A DNA stretch of 6,969 nt from Bacteroidota bacterium (GTDB lineage: Bacteria > Bacteroidota > Bacteroidia > Bacteroidales > VadinHA17): NCBI GenBank assembly GCA_030613125.1, contig JAUWMO010000181.1, positions 1-6,969 of the forward strand, given 5' to 3'. The notes beneath the pieces are model-generated. The model did no database searches, was not told the DNA's origin, and saw only the letters and a list, made by a program, of their open reading frames with translations. The position numbers and the translations under genes were made by a program. Below are positions 1 to 6,486 of the stretch, in pieces. Every line of letters begins with the position of its first letter. The first letter of the stretch is position 1.

Positions 1-263
1 ACCCATTTATGGGAATAATGATTATTCCACCAAATATGGTTGGGCAGTTTTTCTGATTTACCATTGTGTCGATTTACTGCATTTCGCTTTGTTTGAGGTA
101 GATAACCCTCATATGGTTCATCCACATACCAACCCGGACCAGGTTGTTTTGGTATTTCACCTACAACAGTATCATCCTCAAATTCATAATACATCCCCTG
201 ACTAAATAGAAAGGTAAACGAAAATAATACTGAAATTATTATTAGGTTAATTTTTACATACAT
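1..263 (-). CDS. Secreted protein of unknown function, 3' end outside window
   Basis: This reading frame opens with ATG at 263 and stays open for 87 codons to the window edge, so the C-terminus is missing. The start is supported by TAGGAG eight bases upstream. The product begins MYVKINLIIISVLFSFTFLF followed by SQG, a convincing signal peptide: one lysine, a hydrophobic core, and likely cleavage near residue 21-23. The mature part is acidic and then polar, with the stretch EIPKQPGPGWYVDEPYEGYL followed by a basic, asparagine- and histidine-rich section ending NHIWWNNHYSHKW. I do not recognise a family. It is the last visible gene of the minus-strand cluster, 11 bp after the preceding stop codon, so it is probably cotranscribed with the T9SS cargo genes. 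By context it may be another exported protein, but a sorting domain would lie outside the window. Confidence 0.75.
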   Translation of the reverse strand, partial: MYVKINLIIISVLFSFTFLFSQGMYYEFEDDTVVGEIPKQPGPGWYVDEPYEGYLPQTKRNAVNRHNGKSEKLPNHIWWNNHYSHKW

Positions 264-271
264 TTTATCAT

Positions 272-277
272 CTCCTA
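272..277 (-). promoter_or_regulatory. Ribosome binding site overlapping a stop codon
   Basis: TAGGAG on the minus strand contains both the TAG stop of the upstream mini-gene (275-277) and the GGAG ribosome binding site of the gene starting at 263, eight bases away. It lies at the edge of the duplicated sorting-domain segment, so the site travelled with the repeat. This arrangement favours translational coupling of the two genes (inference). Confidence 0.7.
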
Positions 278-617
278 TTTTAAATAAATCATTTTGAAAA
301 CTTTTGATTCCACCTTAGTGTATGAGTTTACTTTGATAATGCCGAAATATACCTCTGAGCTTATTTCCTCCTGGTTATTATTTTTCCCATCCCATTCAAC
401 CTGGTGATTACCGGATATTAACTTACCCGGATTTAGTGCTCGTATTAATTGAACCGTACTATTAAAAATTTGGATTTCCGTATGGCCCGGTAATATAATA
501 TTGAACCGTATGGTAGTTTTGTTATTAAATGGATTAGGAAAATTAGATATTGACAGATGATCAGGTTTTATTAATTCCGTTTTTTCCAAAAACAATGGCG
601 TTAAAATATCAAAACCG
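272..617 (-). repeat. Direct repeat copy A: T9SS sorting-domain cassette
   Basis: This 346-bp segment aligns without gaps to 4017-4362 (offset 3745), with 13 mismatches by hand count (about 96% identity). It spans the whole sorting domain from GFDILTPL to the C-terminus, the TAG stop, and the overlapping GGAG ribosome binding site of the next gene. Identity stops abruptly at both ends. Six of the 13 differences are silent and seven change amino acids, including two in one codon. Confidence 0.93.
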
Positions 618-724
618 TTGTTCTTTTCAAATACTAATTCTCCCTGGTAGGTTGTTACCGTACCATGAAAATCAGCAAAACATAAAGTAGAAAAACTTAT
701 CATTAGTAAAATTATTCTTTTCAT
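275..724 (-). CDS. Passenger-less T9SS sorting-domain protein (149 aa)
   Basis: The product is a signal peptide (MKRIILLMISFSTLCFA, residues 1-17), a short linker of about 19 residues (DFHGTVTTYQGELVFEKNN), and then a complete type-A T9SS C-terminal sorting domain (residues 37-149). That domain contains NFPNPFNN, the beta-sandwich strands and a basic C-terminus (VFKMIYLK). No functional passenger domain is present, whereas ordinary T9SS cargo carries hundreds of residues before this domain. The start has TAAGGAG seven bases upstream. Residues 37-149 differ from the C-terminus of the 437-aa protein at 4020-5333 at six of 113 positions, part of a 346-bp direct repeat. Two conserved glycines are replaced here (STVQ for STGQ, SSEVYF for SSGVYF). 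It may be a remnant left when a passenger was deleted, or a functional mini-protein; the intact frame and good ribosome binding site suggest it is at least translated. It sits 25 bp after the FG-GAP gene and 11 bp before the last gene. Confidence 0.8.
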   Translation of the reverse strand: MKRIILLMISFSTLCFADFHGTVTTYQGELVFEKNNGFDILTPLFLEKTELIKPDHLSISNFPNPFNNKTTIRFNIILPGHTEIQIFNSTVQLIRALNPGKLISGNHQVEWDGKNNNQEEISSEVYFGIIKVNSYTKVESKVFKMIYLK

Positions 725-749
725 TGTATTTCTCCTTAAATTATGGTGT

Positions 750-2837
750 TTATTTGATTAAAAGTAATTTGATTTTTTTAAAAAATCCGTCGCCCTTTAA
801 AACGCAAAAATAAGCGCCTGAAGCAACGTTCTTTCCAGTTTCCGAGACGCCGTCCCATTCGATTCTATGATTGCCGGTTGTTAAATGCCCGTTTAAAATA
901 TTTTTCACCCTTTTCCCGTTTATATCACAAATATAAAGTTCGATTTCAGAGGGTTCATTCATGTACAGGTTAATTACTGTATTATTATTAAAAGGATTGG
1001 GATAGTTTTGAAACAATTCAGGGGAATCCGGTAAATGAAGTTGCGAACCATGTTCATTAATACCGTTTAAACTGTCATTTATATACAGGTTAACTCCGCC
1101 GTCTTCCTCACCGATTAACAGGTCCAGATCCTGGTCATTATCAATATCATAAAAAACGGGGACCTGCCATCCACCCACATGAATACCCGCGTAATCTTTG
1201 GTAACAAACTCAAACTCAGGGCTTGTTTTGTCGCCGGTATTTCTAAAAAAATATATATTCTCTTGTCCCCACTCACTACCCCAGCCGCCAAAGAACATAT
1301 CATAATCGCCATCGTTGTCTTCATCCATAAAAGCGACACTGCCATAAGGATAGTTGTTATAGGTTTCCACATATTTCCAGTCAGGTATTTCCGCTGTACC
1401 GTCATTACGGAAATAAACCAAATCGGGCGGTGAGCCGGACAGGGCATCATTTGAACTTATGTACATATCCACGTCCAGGTCATTATCGATATCAACCAGG
1501 GCTAGTTGGTAATAGGCCGCTCCATTGGTTTCAAAATCCACTATAATCGTACCGCTTGATGAAAACAGAGGATTGTTTTTATCACCCGTGTTTTCATGCA
1601 GCATGATCTCCGAGTTATAGTAGGGAATAAGCATGTCATAATCCTGGTCATTATCAATGTCTATTAAAACAGGTGAACCCATATCGGGATAATGGATATT
1701 AAAATACGCGGTTGTGTCTAAACGCCAGTCGGGCCTGCTTATATCTCCAAAATTTTCATAAAAGTAAATGGATGAATATGGCTCTGTCCCACTGGAATGG
1801 TAACCATTTGTAATAAACAATTCGGGTAAGTTATCGCCGTCTATATCGCATAAGGCAGGCGAGCTAAAAGAACCAACGTCAATAGTGAAGGAATTGTCTT
1901 TACGGATTTGCCAGAGAGCAGCTTCGCTGCCGCCAATATTTTTATACTGAACAACCGTCTCATCTGTCCCGACAAACATATCAAAATCCGCATCGCCGTC
2001 TATGTTACAAAATTCAGGAGCTGTGTGTTTTAAACTAATATCATTATAATTTTCTGTTATTTCTTCCCATATTGCGGAATCCGCAGTGCCAACATTACTA
2101 AAAAACAATATTCGTTCTAATACTAAACCCACAAAACAATCGTAAGTCATATTATTATCTATATCTACTAATACAGGTTTATGGAAATCAAACCATCTAT
2201 TTCCAATTTCAAAAATATCTTCATTTTCTAATACAAACAGTGGGCTAATGGAGTCTCCCTTATTGATGTATAATGCGTCTTTATATGTTTTGCCAACTAT
2301 TAAATCCAGATCATTATCATTATCAAGGTCAGCAAATGTAGTTTTACAGTGGTTGTAAGCTCCGTCATAAGTCTCAATATTTTGGTATTTTTCAATAATA
2401 AATTCCCAGGCAGGTTCATTCTTGTTACCAATATTCTTATAAAAATGGATACCTTTGTTCATAGCACTAAAAAGGCCTCCAACAAACATATCCAGATCGC
2501 CATCGCTGTCAATATCAGTAAAAGTTACATTAACAAAGCCTTCATAGCCATAGACGTCAAATTTCATGTTATTATATTGGTCGGTCACAAAATGCCAGGC
2601 AGCGCTATCCGGTGTGCCTGTGTTTTCAAAGTACCAAATGGTGCCGTCCTTACAGCCCTGGAAATAGTCGTAATCACCGTCGCCGTCAATATCGGCAAAG
2701 GCAGGGTTGGAATTGAATGCGCCTCCTGTATACAACGGTTTTCCATAATCATCATGATACACCTGCAGCCAATTAATTGACTGGCTAAAACCTTGGGCTG
2801 CTATGGTAAAAATCAGGAATACTATTATTTGATACAT
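750..2837 (-). CDS. FG-GAP/VCBS-like repeat surface protein with T9SS sorting domain
   Basis: The 695-residue product has a signal peptide (MYQIIVFLIFTIAAQGFSQS). Ten calcium-loop repeats begin near residues 49, 108, 170, 225, 278, 331, 393, 449, 505 and 564, spaced 53-62 residues apart. The loops follow D-x-D-x-D-G/N-x-x-D/E, for example DIDGDGDYD (49-57), DIDSDGDLD (108-116) and DIDNDQDLD (564-572), and most are followed by a hydrophobic strand such as MFVGG or LLIGE. Between loops a phrase like YFENTGTPDSAAW or FYKNIGNKNEPAW recurs. In the FG-GAP/VCBS family such units form beta-propeller blades that bind calcium, often in adhesion or surface proteins. Residues about 605-695 are a T9SS type-A sorting domain (FQNYPNPFNNNTVINLYM, later SGAYF, ending KIKLLLIK). 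GGAAAGGAG ends five bases before the ATG. The ligand and substrate are unknown. It follows the beta-helix gene by 59 bp in the same cluster. The architecture call is firm; adhesion is inference. Confidence 0.93.
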   Translation of the reverse strand: MYQIIVFLIFTIAAQGFSQSINWLQVYHDDYGKPLYTGGAFNSNPAFADIDGDGDYDYFQGCKDGTIWYFENTGTPDSAAWHFVTDQYNNMKFDVYGYEGFVNVTFTDIDSDGDLDMFVGGLFSAMNKGIHFYKNIGNKNEPAWEFIIEKYQNIETYDGAYNHCKTTFADLDNDNDLDLIVGKTYKDALYINKGDSISPLFVLENEDIFEIGNRWFDFHKPVLVDIDNNMTYDCFVGLVLERILFFSNVGTADSAIWEEITENYNDISLKHTAPEFCNIDGDADFDMFVGTDETVVQYKNIGGSEAALWQIRKDNSFTIDVGSFSSPALCDIDGDNLPELFITNGYHSSGTEPYSSIYFYENFGDISRPDWRLDTTAYFNIHYPDMGSPVLIDIDNDQDYDMLIPYYNSEIMLHENTGDKNNPLFSSSGTIIVDFETNGAAYYQLALVDIDNDLDVDMYISSNDALSGSPPDLVYFRNDGTAEIPDWKYVETYNNYPYGSVAFMDEDNDGDYDMFFGGWGSEWGQENIYFFRNTGDKTSPEFEFVTKDYAGIHVGGWQVPVFYDIDNDQDLDLLIGEEDGGVNLYINDSLNGINEHGSQLHLPDSPELFQNYPNPFNNNTVINLYMNEPSEIELYICDINGKRVKNILNGHLTTGNHRIEWDGVSETGKNVASGAYFCVLKGDGFFKKIKLLLIK

Positions 2838-2896
2838 TTTTTCTCCTTTCCAATATTCGTTAATAACTAAACAATTTTTTTCATAATGGACCTCAC

Positions 2897-4009
2897 TTAT
2901 TTTAATAAAATTGTTTTAATTATTTGTTTAACTTTACCATTTGAAAGATGAATTAAATAAATTCCGCTTGGCATATTACATCGCCATTTGATGCTATATT
3001 GCCCGGGCATATATACTTTATCATAAAAGAGAGATTCTACTTTTTGTCCGGCTAAATTATATACAGTTAAACTCCAGGCGCCTTTTTTGCCAATCTGAAA
3101 TGGGATTACAGTTTGGTTGTTAAAAGGATTGGGGTAGTTTTTATACAACCTGAAGTTATTTGGTTGGGGGGTAGGAACTTCATTTATTCCTGTTCCCTGG
3201 TCATCAAATGCATATACATTATAAAGAGAATTATTGTAAATATTATTGTGATGTATGCCTGTTGAAATATTTGCCGTTTGATTATCAAGGCTGTCAGTAT
3301 ACCAGTAATTATAATGTAGTTGGGCTATGGCTTTTTCTGAGTCGTTTTTATCCCAAATATTTTCTGCAACGGAGTCCCCGTCATTATATCCCCAATAATT
3401 GGAATCAGCATTTACATTCCAGGTTGTGTCAAACGGTGGACCGGAAAATATCTGTTCTGGAAAATAAACAATGCCATAATCATTGTTTGTTATTGAATTG
3501 GCAATTATTTTAACTGAATCATTTATACCGGGATTTTCTATATCAAAAAAAATTCCTTCATGATTATTTATTATGTAATTATTATGGATAAGTAAGTCAC
3601 TATTCGGTAATGACCCATATGGTATAACAATACCTTTCTCATTTTCTGAGATATAATTATTTATTATTATACCTTTGCCTATCGCTGCATGGATGCCATT
3701 TTCTCCATTGACTATCTTAATATTTTTAATACAAGAATTACCCATTGCAATTGTATAAAATCTGCTTTGATCAGATGAAACAATTGTTTGTTGATTGTTT
3801 TCTCCTATCAAAAATATATTTTTAGATATCGCTAAGCATTCCTCATAAAAACCATTAAATACAAAAACTGTATCTCCGTCAGATGATACATCAACAGCAT
3901 CTTGTATTTTTGTAAATTGGGCTGTTCCGTCATCATCAACAGTCCAAGTCGTTGATAACGCTTCTGAAAAATGTAATAAACCAACTAAAAATAAAAAAAG
4001 TATTTTCAT
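2897..4009 (-). CDS. Right-handed beta-helix surface protein with T9SS sorting domain
   Basis: The 370-residue product starts with a signal peptide (MKILFLFLVGLLHFSEALS). Next comes the opening typical of parallel beta-helix proteins: TWTVDDDGTAQFTKIQDAVD and then DGDTVFVFNGFYEE (residues 21-56). Residues about 60-180 show short repeated strands rich in Ile, Asn and Gly (KNIFLIGENN, IKNIKIVNGENGI, GIIINNYISENEKGI, LLIHNNYIINNHEGI, VKIIANSITNNDYGI), one rung per 20-25 residues, as in NosD/pectate-lyase-like folds. NADSNYWGYNDGD (200-212) resembles the NYWG segment common at the end of such helices. Residues about 285-370 form the T9SS type-A domain (LYKNYPNPFNNQTVIPF, PSGIYLI, ending IIKTILLK). 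TAGGAGG six bases before the ATG fixes the start and overlaps the upstream stop codon. Family members bind or cleave polysaccharides, but I see no recognisable catalytic residues, so an enzymatic role is not claimed. Confidence 0.92.
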   Translation of the reverse strand: MKILFLFLVGLLHFSEALSTTWTVDDDGTAQFTKIQDAVDVSSDGDTVFVFNGFYEECLAISKNIFLIGENNQQTIVSSDQSRFYTIAMGNSCIKNIKIVNGENGIHAAIGKGIIINNYISENEKGIVIPYGSLPNSDLLIHNNYIINNHEGIFFDIENPGINDSVKIIANSITNNDYGIVYFPEQIFSGPPFDTTWNVNADSNYWGYNDGDSVAENIWDKNDSEKAIAQLHYNYWYTDSLDNQTANISTGIHHNNIYNNSLYNVYAFDDQGTGINEVPTPQPNNFRLYKNYPNPFNNQTVIPFQIGKKGAWSLTVYNLAGQKVESLFYDKVYMPGQYSIKWRCNMPSGIYLIHLSNGKVKQIIKTILLK

Positions 4010-4015
4010 TTATTG

Positions 4016-4022
4016 CCTCCTA
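4016..4022 (-). promoter_or_regulatory. Ribosome binding site overlapping a stop codon
   Basis: TAGGAGG on the minus strand combines the TAG stop of the propeller gene (4020-4022) with a strong ribosome binding site for the beta-helix gene, whose ATG follows after six bases. The same stop/binding-site overlap occurs at 272-277 in the other repeat copy, which indicates that both copies share this boundary. Confidence 0.75.
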
Positions 4023-4362
4023 TTTTAAATAAATCATTTTGAAAACTTTCGATTCCACCTTAGTGTATGAGTTTACTTTAATAATGCCGAAATAAACCCC
4101 CGAGCTTATTTCCTCCTGGTTATTATTTTTCACATCCCATTCAACCTGGTGATTACCGGATATTAACTTACCAGGATTTAGTATTCGTATTAATTGACCC
4201 GTACTATTAAAAATTTGGATTTCCGTATAGCCCGGTAATATAATATTGAACCGTATGGTAGTTTTGTTATTAAATGGATTAGGAAAATTAAATATTGACA
4301 GATGATCAGGCTTTATTAATTCCGTTTTTTCCAAAAACAATGGCGTTAAAATATCAAAACCG
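4017..4362 (-). repeat. Direct repeat copy B: T9SS sorting-domain cassette
   Basis: This is the partner of 272-617, of equal length (346 bp), with 13 mismatches and no gaps. It begins at the last base of codon 324 of the propeller gene, covers codons 325-437 and the stop, and ends in the ribosome binding site of the beta-helix gene. In this copy the usual WDGKN motif has become WDVKN, while the two glycines lost in copy A are kept. Confidence 0.93.
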
Positions 4363-5333
4363 AATATCTGCGGAGGCTGTTCATATTTATATGCAAAATA
4401 AAGCAAAGTGTCCTGGTTAAACCAGGTTAAATCATATTTCACCCCTTCATCAGTCTCAAATGGTTCGGTATATCTTATCACTTTTTCTGTAATAGTATCA
4501 TAAACATAGACTTGAGTAAATGGATTGATTGCATCGATACCTAAAAATCCCAGTTTATCATTATCAGGGGACCAACTTAAATATCTGTAATCAATAGGAG
4601 TTCCAATTGGATCATCCTTATAATAGTCAAAGATCGTGCTATCAGTCTGAGTAGTATTTTTTTGAAGATTTATACCAGCATTGGTCCCAACCTCACCATA
4701 ATATCTCCAAGCATAAGCCAAAATATCAAGTTCGGAATTATATGAAAAGCCTGTATAAGTTACAGTATCTGGTGCAGAGAGGAGCGTATCAAATTTGATT
4801 TGAGATAAGGATAACTTCATAATATAGGTATCTCCATATCCACCTGATGACATACAGAATAGTGTTGAATCATCGATCCATTCCGTGATATCTAAATATG
4901 CACTAAAACCCAAGGCATGATGCATACTATCATCAAAAGAATAATAACTTGAGGTAGCCATTGCTTCTGTATATATTAATTTCTCATCATGTGGGGAAAA
5001 TGAACTTGAACCGTTATCAATATTAAATAAACTCATTAAATAGTATGAATCGTCTCTACTAAAATCATAGAGAAACAAAGAATCGTTTCCACCAATATTA
5101 GTGACAGTATAGGTAGCTTTATGTTCCAGATGGGCAAATGAGGGAATCGTGGGAAAAGGGGTTTCAGTATCACCTGTGCCATCCACATTAATCGAATTGA
5201 TTTTGTAGTCAAAAGAGTCTATGTAATAGATAAGTTTTGTAAAGGGATCTACACTGAATCCCATCCCATAGGCGATCTGAAATTCCTGGCCAAATGCCAA
5301 AAGAGGAAATAGTAGAAAAATTATATATCTCAT
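4020..5333 (-). CDS. Beta-propeller-like secreted protein with T9SS sorting domain
   Basis: The 437-residue product begins with a signal peptide (MRYIIFLLFPLLAFGQ) and is the first gene of the cluster. Residues about 20-320 contain segments typical of TolB/PD40-type propeller blades: VDPFTKLIYYIDSFDYKINS, SFSPHDEKLIYT (111-122) and LSWSPDNDKLGFLGID (252-267), with weaker units between. These match the usual pattern of S-x-D/N-x-x-K-I/L followed by a beta strand, and each blade is followed by a chain such as QVYVYDTITEKVIRYTE. The substrate or partner is unknown. From residue 325 the protein is a T9SS type-A sorting domain with NFPNPFNN at 349-356, SSGVYF and a basic end (VFKMIYLK), encoded in the 346-bp repeat. 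The ribosome binding site is the weakest of the cluster (AAAGGGG, ten bases upstream). It is predicted to be exported across both membranes and anchored or released at the surface. The propeller assignment is pattern-based and less certain than the sorting domain. Confidence 0.88.
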   Translation of the reverse strand: MRYIIFLLFPLLAFGQEFQIAYGMGFSVDPFTKLIYYIDSFDYKINSINVDGTGDTETPFPTIPSFAHLEHKATYTVTNIGGNDSLFLYDFSRDDSYYLMSLFNIDNGSSSFSPHDEKLIYTEAMATSSYYSFDDSMHHALGFSAYLDITEWIDDSTLFCMSSGGYGDTYIMKLSLSQIKFDTLLSAPDTVTYTGFSYNSELDILAYAWRYYGEVGTNAGINLQKNTTQTDSTIFDYYKDDPIGTPIDYRYLSWSPDNDKLGFLGIDAINPFTQVYVYDTITEKVIRYTEPFETDEGVKYDLTWFNQDTLLYFAYKYEQPPQIFGFDILTPLFLEKTELIKPDHLSIFNFPNPFNNKTTIRFNIILPGYTEIQIFNSTGQLIRILNPGKLISGNHQVEWDVKNNNQEEISSGVYFGIIKVNSYTKVESKVFKMIYLK

Positions 5334-6180
5334 AATTATGTAACCCCTTTTTTTAAAGAAATAAGCCTGAATAAATGATATAAATGAGATTTATAAAATG
5401 ATAAAAAAATTAAATTTTAATCATACTGTTTTGTGAATTTAATGACAATATTTTCAGGATATTTCTAATTCAAACGCTAAATTTTAATCCGATCATGTCA
5501 ACCAAACCAATCATTCCATGAAAAAACTGTATTTACAAAACAGAGTTCCCTGACAAATTTACAACACTCATTTACCAACATGATAAAAAATTGAAAACTG
5601 AGTATAATCATGATCAGTTCATTTTTGCTTTTTATATATTTTCATGTAATGGTCATCAATTGAAATAGTTTTTAAACAGGTCAAGTGAAACATTTATCAA
5701 AACGGCATCTTTAATTGGGATAATCCTTATTATTCAGACATAAAAACATTCTTTCTGAAATAAACAACCCAAATATCATGCCAATTTTGTGAATATGGTT
5801 CTATTGCCAAATCTATGGGTAGTAAATTGGAATCAAATAAAAACATATTAGTTGTTAAAGTATCGAACATAATATACAAAAACCTATAACAAGACTGTGT
5901 ATGTTCTGAATAATCATATAGTTACTAACACATAGACTCCTTGTATATTATTGCAGTCATTTCTTTTATTCGATTTCAATTTGACCATAATATTACCTTT
6001 GAAATTGAATATGAGTTTGCAATTTGAGTAATATTATTCTAAAGCCCTATTCTATAAGGGATTCAGAACAAATTATGTTTATATTTACCCATAGATTCAC
6101 CGGAAGAACCGTGAATATAACACTAAGTGTAGAGAATATAATTAGTTAGGACTAATACTAATAGGATGATATATGGGTTC
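5334..6180. other. Gene-free AT-rich intergenic region
   Basis: I find no credible gene here on either strand; all open stretches are short and most lack a ribosome binding site. Visible structure includes the candidate promoter at 5420-5448 and a 9-bp inverted pair CTGTTTTGT (5426-5434) / ACAAAACAG (5535-5543). There are also a small hairpin with arms AACTGA (5596-5601) and TCAGTT (5614-5619), a hairpin ATTCAC (6095-6100) / GTGAAT (6111-6116), and ATTAGT-TAGG-ACTAAT (6141-6156). In sequence this AT-rich, these small hairpins could be chance. The longest codon-like stretch (5764-5889, 41 codons) has no suitable start and matches nothing I recognise. Confidence 0.6.
5420..5448 (-). promoter_or_regulatory. 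Candidate sigma70-like promoter of the T9SS cargo cluster
   Basis: On the minus strand TTGTCA (5448-5443) is followed after exactly 17 bases by TATGAT (5425-5420); each box matches the sigma70 consensus at five of six positions. Transcription would start near 5413, giving a leader of about 80 bases before the ATG at 5333. Some Bacteroidota use a different -33/-7 pattern, so whether this organism uses the classical one is unknown. Confidence 0.45.
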
Positions 6181-6202
6181 GGTGTGAACGATCATTCACA
6201 CC
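6181..6202. promoter_or_regulatory. Palindromic operator-like site 1
   Basis: The 22 bp consist of the half-site GGTGTGAACGA and its reverse complement with a single mismatch (A instead of G at 6194). The core is the same as in sites 2 and 3. It abuts site 2, and the two centres are exactly 20 bp apart, about two helical turns. This would place two protein dimers on the same face of the DNA (inference). GAACG/CGTTC arms are reminiscent of TetR-family operators, but the protein is not in this window. Confidence 0.65.
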
Positions 6203-6220
6203 TGTGAACGATCGTTCACA
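6203..6220. promoter_or_regulatory. Palindromic operator-like site 2
   Basis: TGTGAACGATCGTTCACA is a perfect 18-bp palindrome centred on CGATCG. It directly follows site 1 and has the same core as site 3. No gene starts within 600 bp downstream on the plus strand or 850 bp on the minus strand, so the regulated promoter may drive a long leader or an RNA. Confidence 0.7.
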
Positions 6221-6275
6221 CTCAAGACCAAATTTTGTCTATTTTCAGCATTTAACTATGATTTTTAGTGATTAC

Positions 6276-6309
6276 ACAAAACTATTTTTTCATAAAAAGG
6301 TGGTTTTGT
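6276..6309. repeat. Fifteen-pair hairpin between the operator-like sites
   Basis: ACAAAACTATTTTTT (6276-6290) can pair with AAAAAGGTGGTTTTGT (the last fifteen bases, 6295-6309), with three G-T wobbles when read as plus-strand RNA, around the loop CATA. There is no clean U-run after it on the plus strand, so it is not a clear terminator. Its function is unknown and it could be fortuitous in AT-rich DNA. Confidence 0.35.
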
Positions 6310-6386
6310 ACTATTATTTTGAATAAAATCGCAATTTTTTTTCCTAAAGAGAGAAATTTATCCGGTCACAGGCAGGAATTGCTCCA

Positions 6387-6415
6387 TTGTTGTTCTAAAA
6401 CAGGTGAACTATAGT
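6387..6415 (+). promoter_or_regulatory. Candidate promoter next to operator-like site 3
   Basis: TTGTTG (6387-6392) and TATAGT (6410-6415) are separated by 17 bases. The -10 box matches at five of six positions and the -35 only at the first three. A start near 6422 would fall inside the palindrome at 6421-6444, the usual place for a repressor to block transcription. The transcript would run toward the gene at 6874 through a leader of about 450 bases, or could be a separate RNA. Confidence 0.3.
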
Positions 6416-6420
6416 ATACC

Positions 6421-6444
6421 AAGTGTGAACGATCGTTCACACTT
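6421..6444. promoter_or_regulatory. Palindromic operator-like site 3 (perfect 24-bp palindrome)
   Basis: The half-site AAGTGTGAACGA is followed by its exact reverse complement. The inner 18 bp are identical to site 2 at 6203-6220. The centre lies 221 bp from that of site 2, close to an integral number of helical turns (21 at 10.5 bp), which would suit looping between the sites (inference). Three copies of so long a palindrome within 264 bp cannot reasonably be chance. Confidence 0.75.
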
Positions 6445-6486
6445 TTATGTTTTGTCTGAAGATATTTATATAGGTTAAACAATATA

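Noticed and set aside
1115..1450. Open frames of 111 aa (minus, 1115-1450) and 84 aa (plus, 1179-1433)
   Set aside because: Both lie inside the FG-GAP gene in other frames; their sequences show no domain and reflect the repeated Asp/Asn codons.
2349..2780. 143-aa plus-strand open frame
   Set aside because: It is the antisense of the calcium-loop repeats of the gene at 750-2837; the recurring IDIV/AVNI text comes from reversed GAT/AAT codons.
3208..3513. 101-aa plus-strand open frame
   Set aside because: It is antisense to the beta-helix gene, with no ribosome binding site, and its unusual composition (Cys, His, Tyr) suggests noise.
5764..5889. 41-codon open stretch as a gene remnant
   Set aside because: It has no start codon near its beginning (the first ATG is at 5815), no ribosome binding site, and no recognisable family.
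6203..6220. CRP-type binding site (TGTGA...TCACA arms)
   Set aside because: CRP sites have a 6-bp spacer; here it is 8 bp, and the symmetry continues through the centre, which fits a different regulator better.
6258..6326. 22-aa plus-strand small ORF between the palindromes
   Set aside because: There is no ribosome binding site and it coincides with the hairpin at 6276-6309, so coding is not supported.
6181..6444. CRISPR array or ParB parS sites
   Set aside because: Only three copies at irregular spacing with no uniform spacers, and the core does not match the parS consensus I know (TGTTTCACGTGAAACA).
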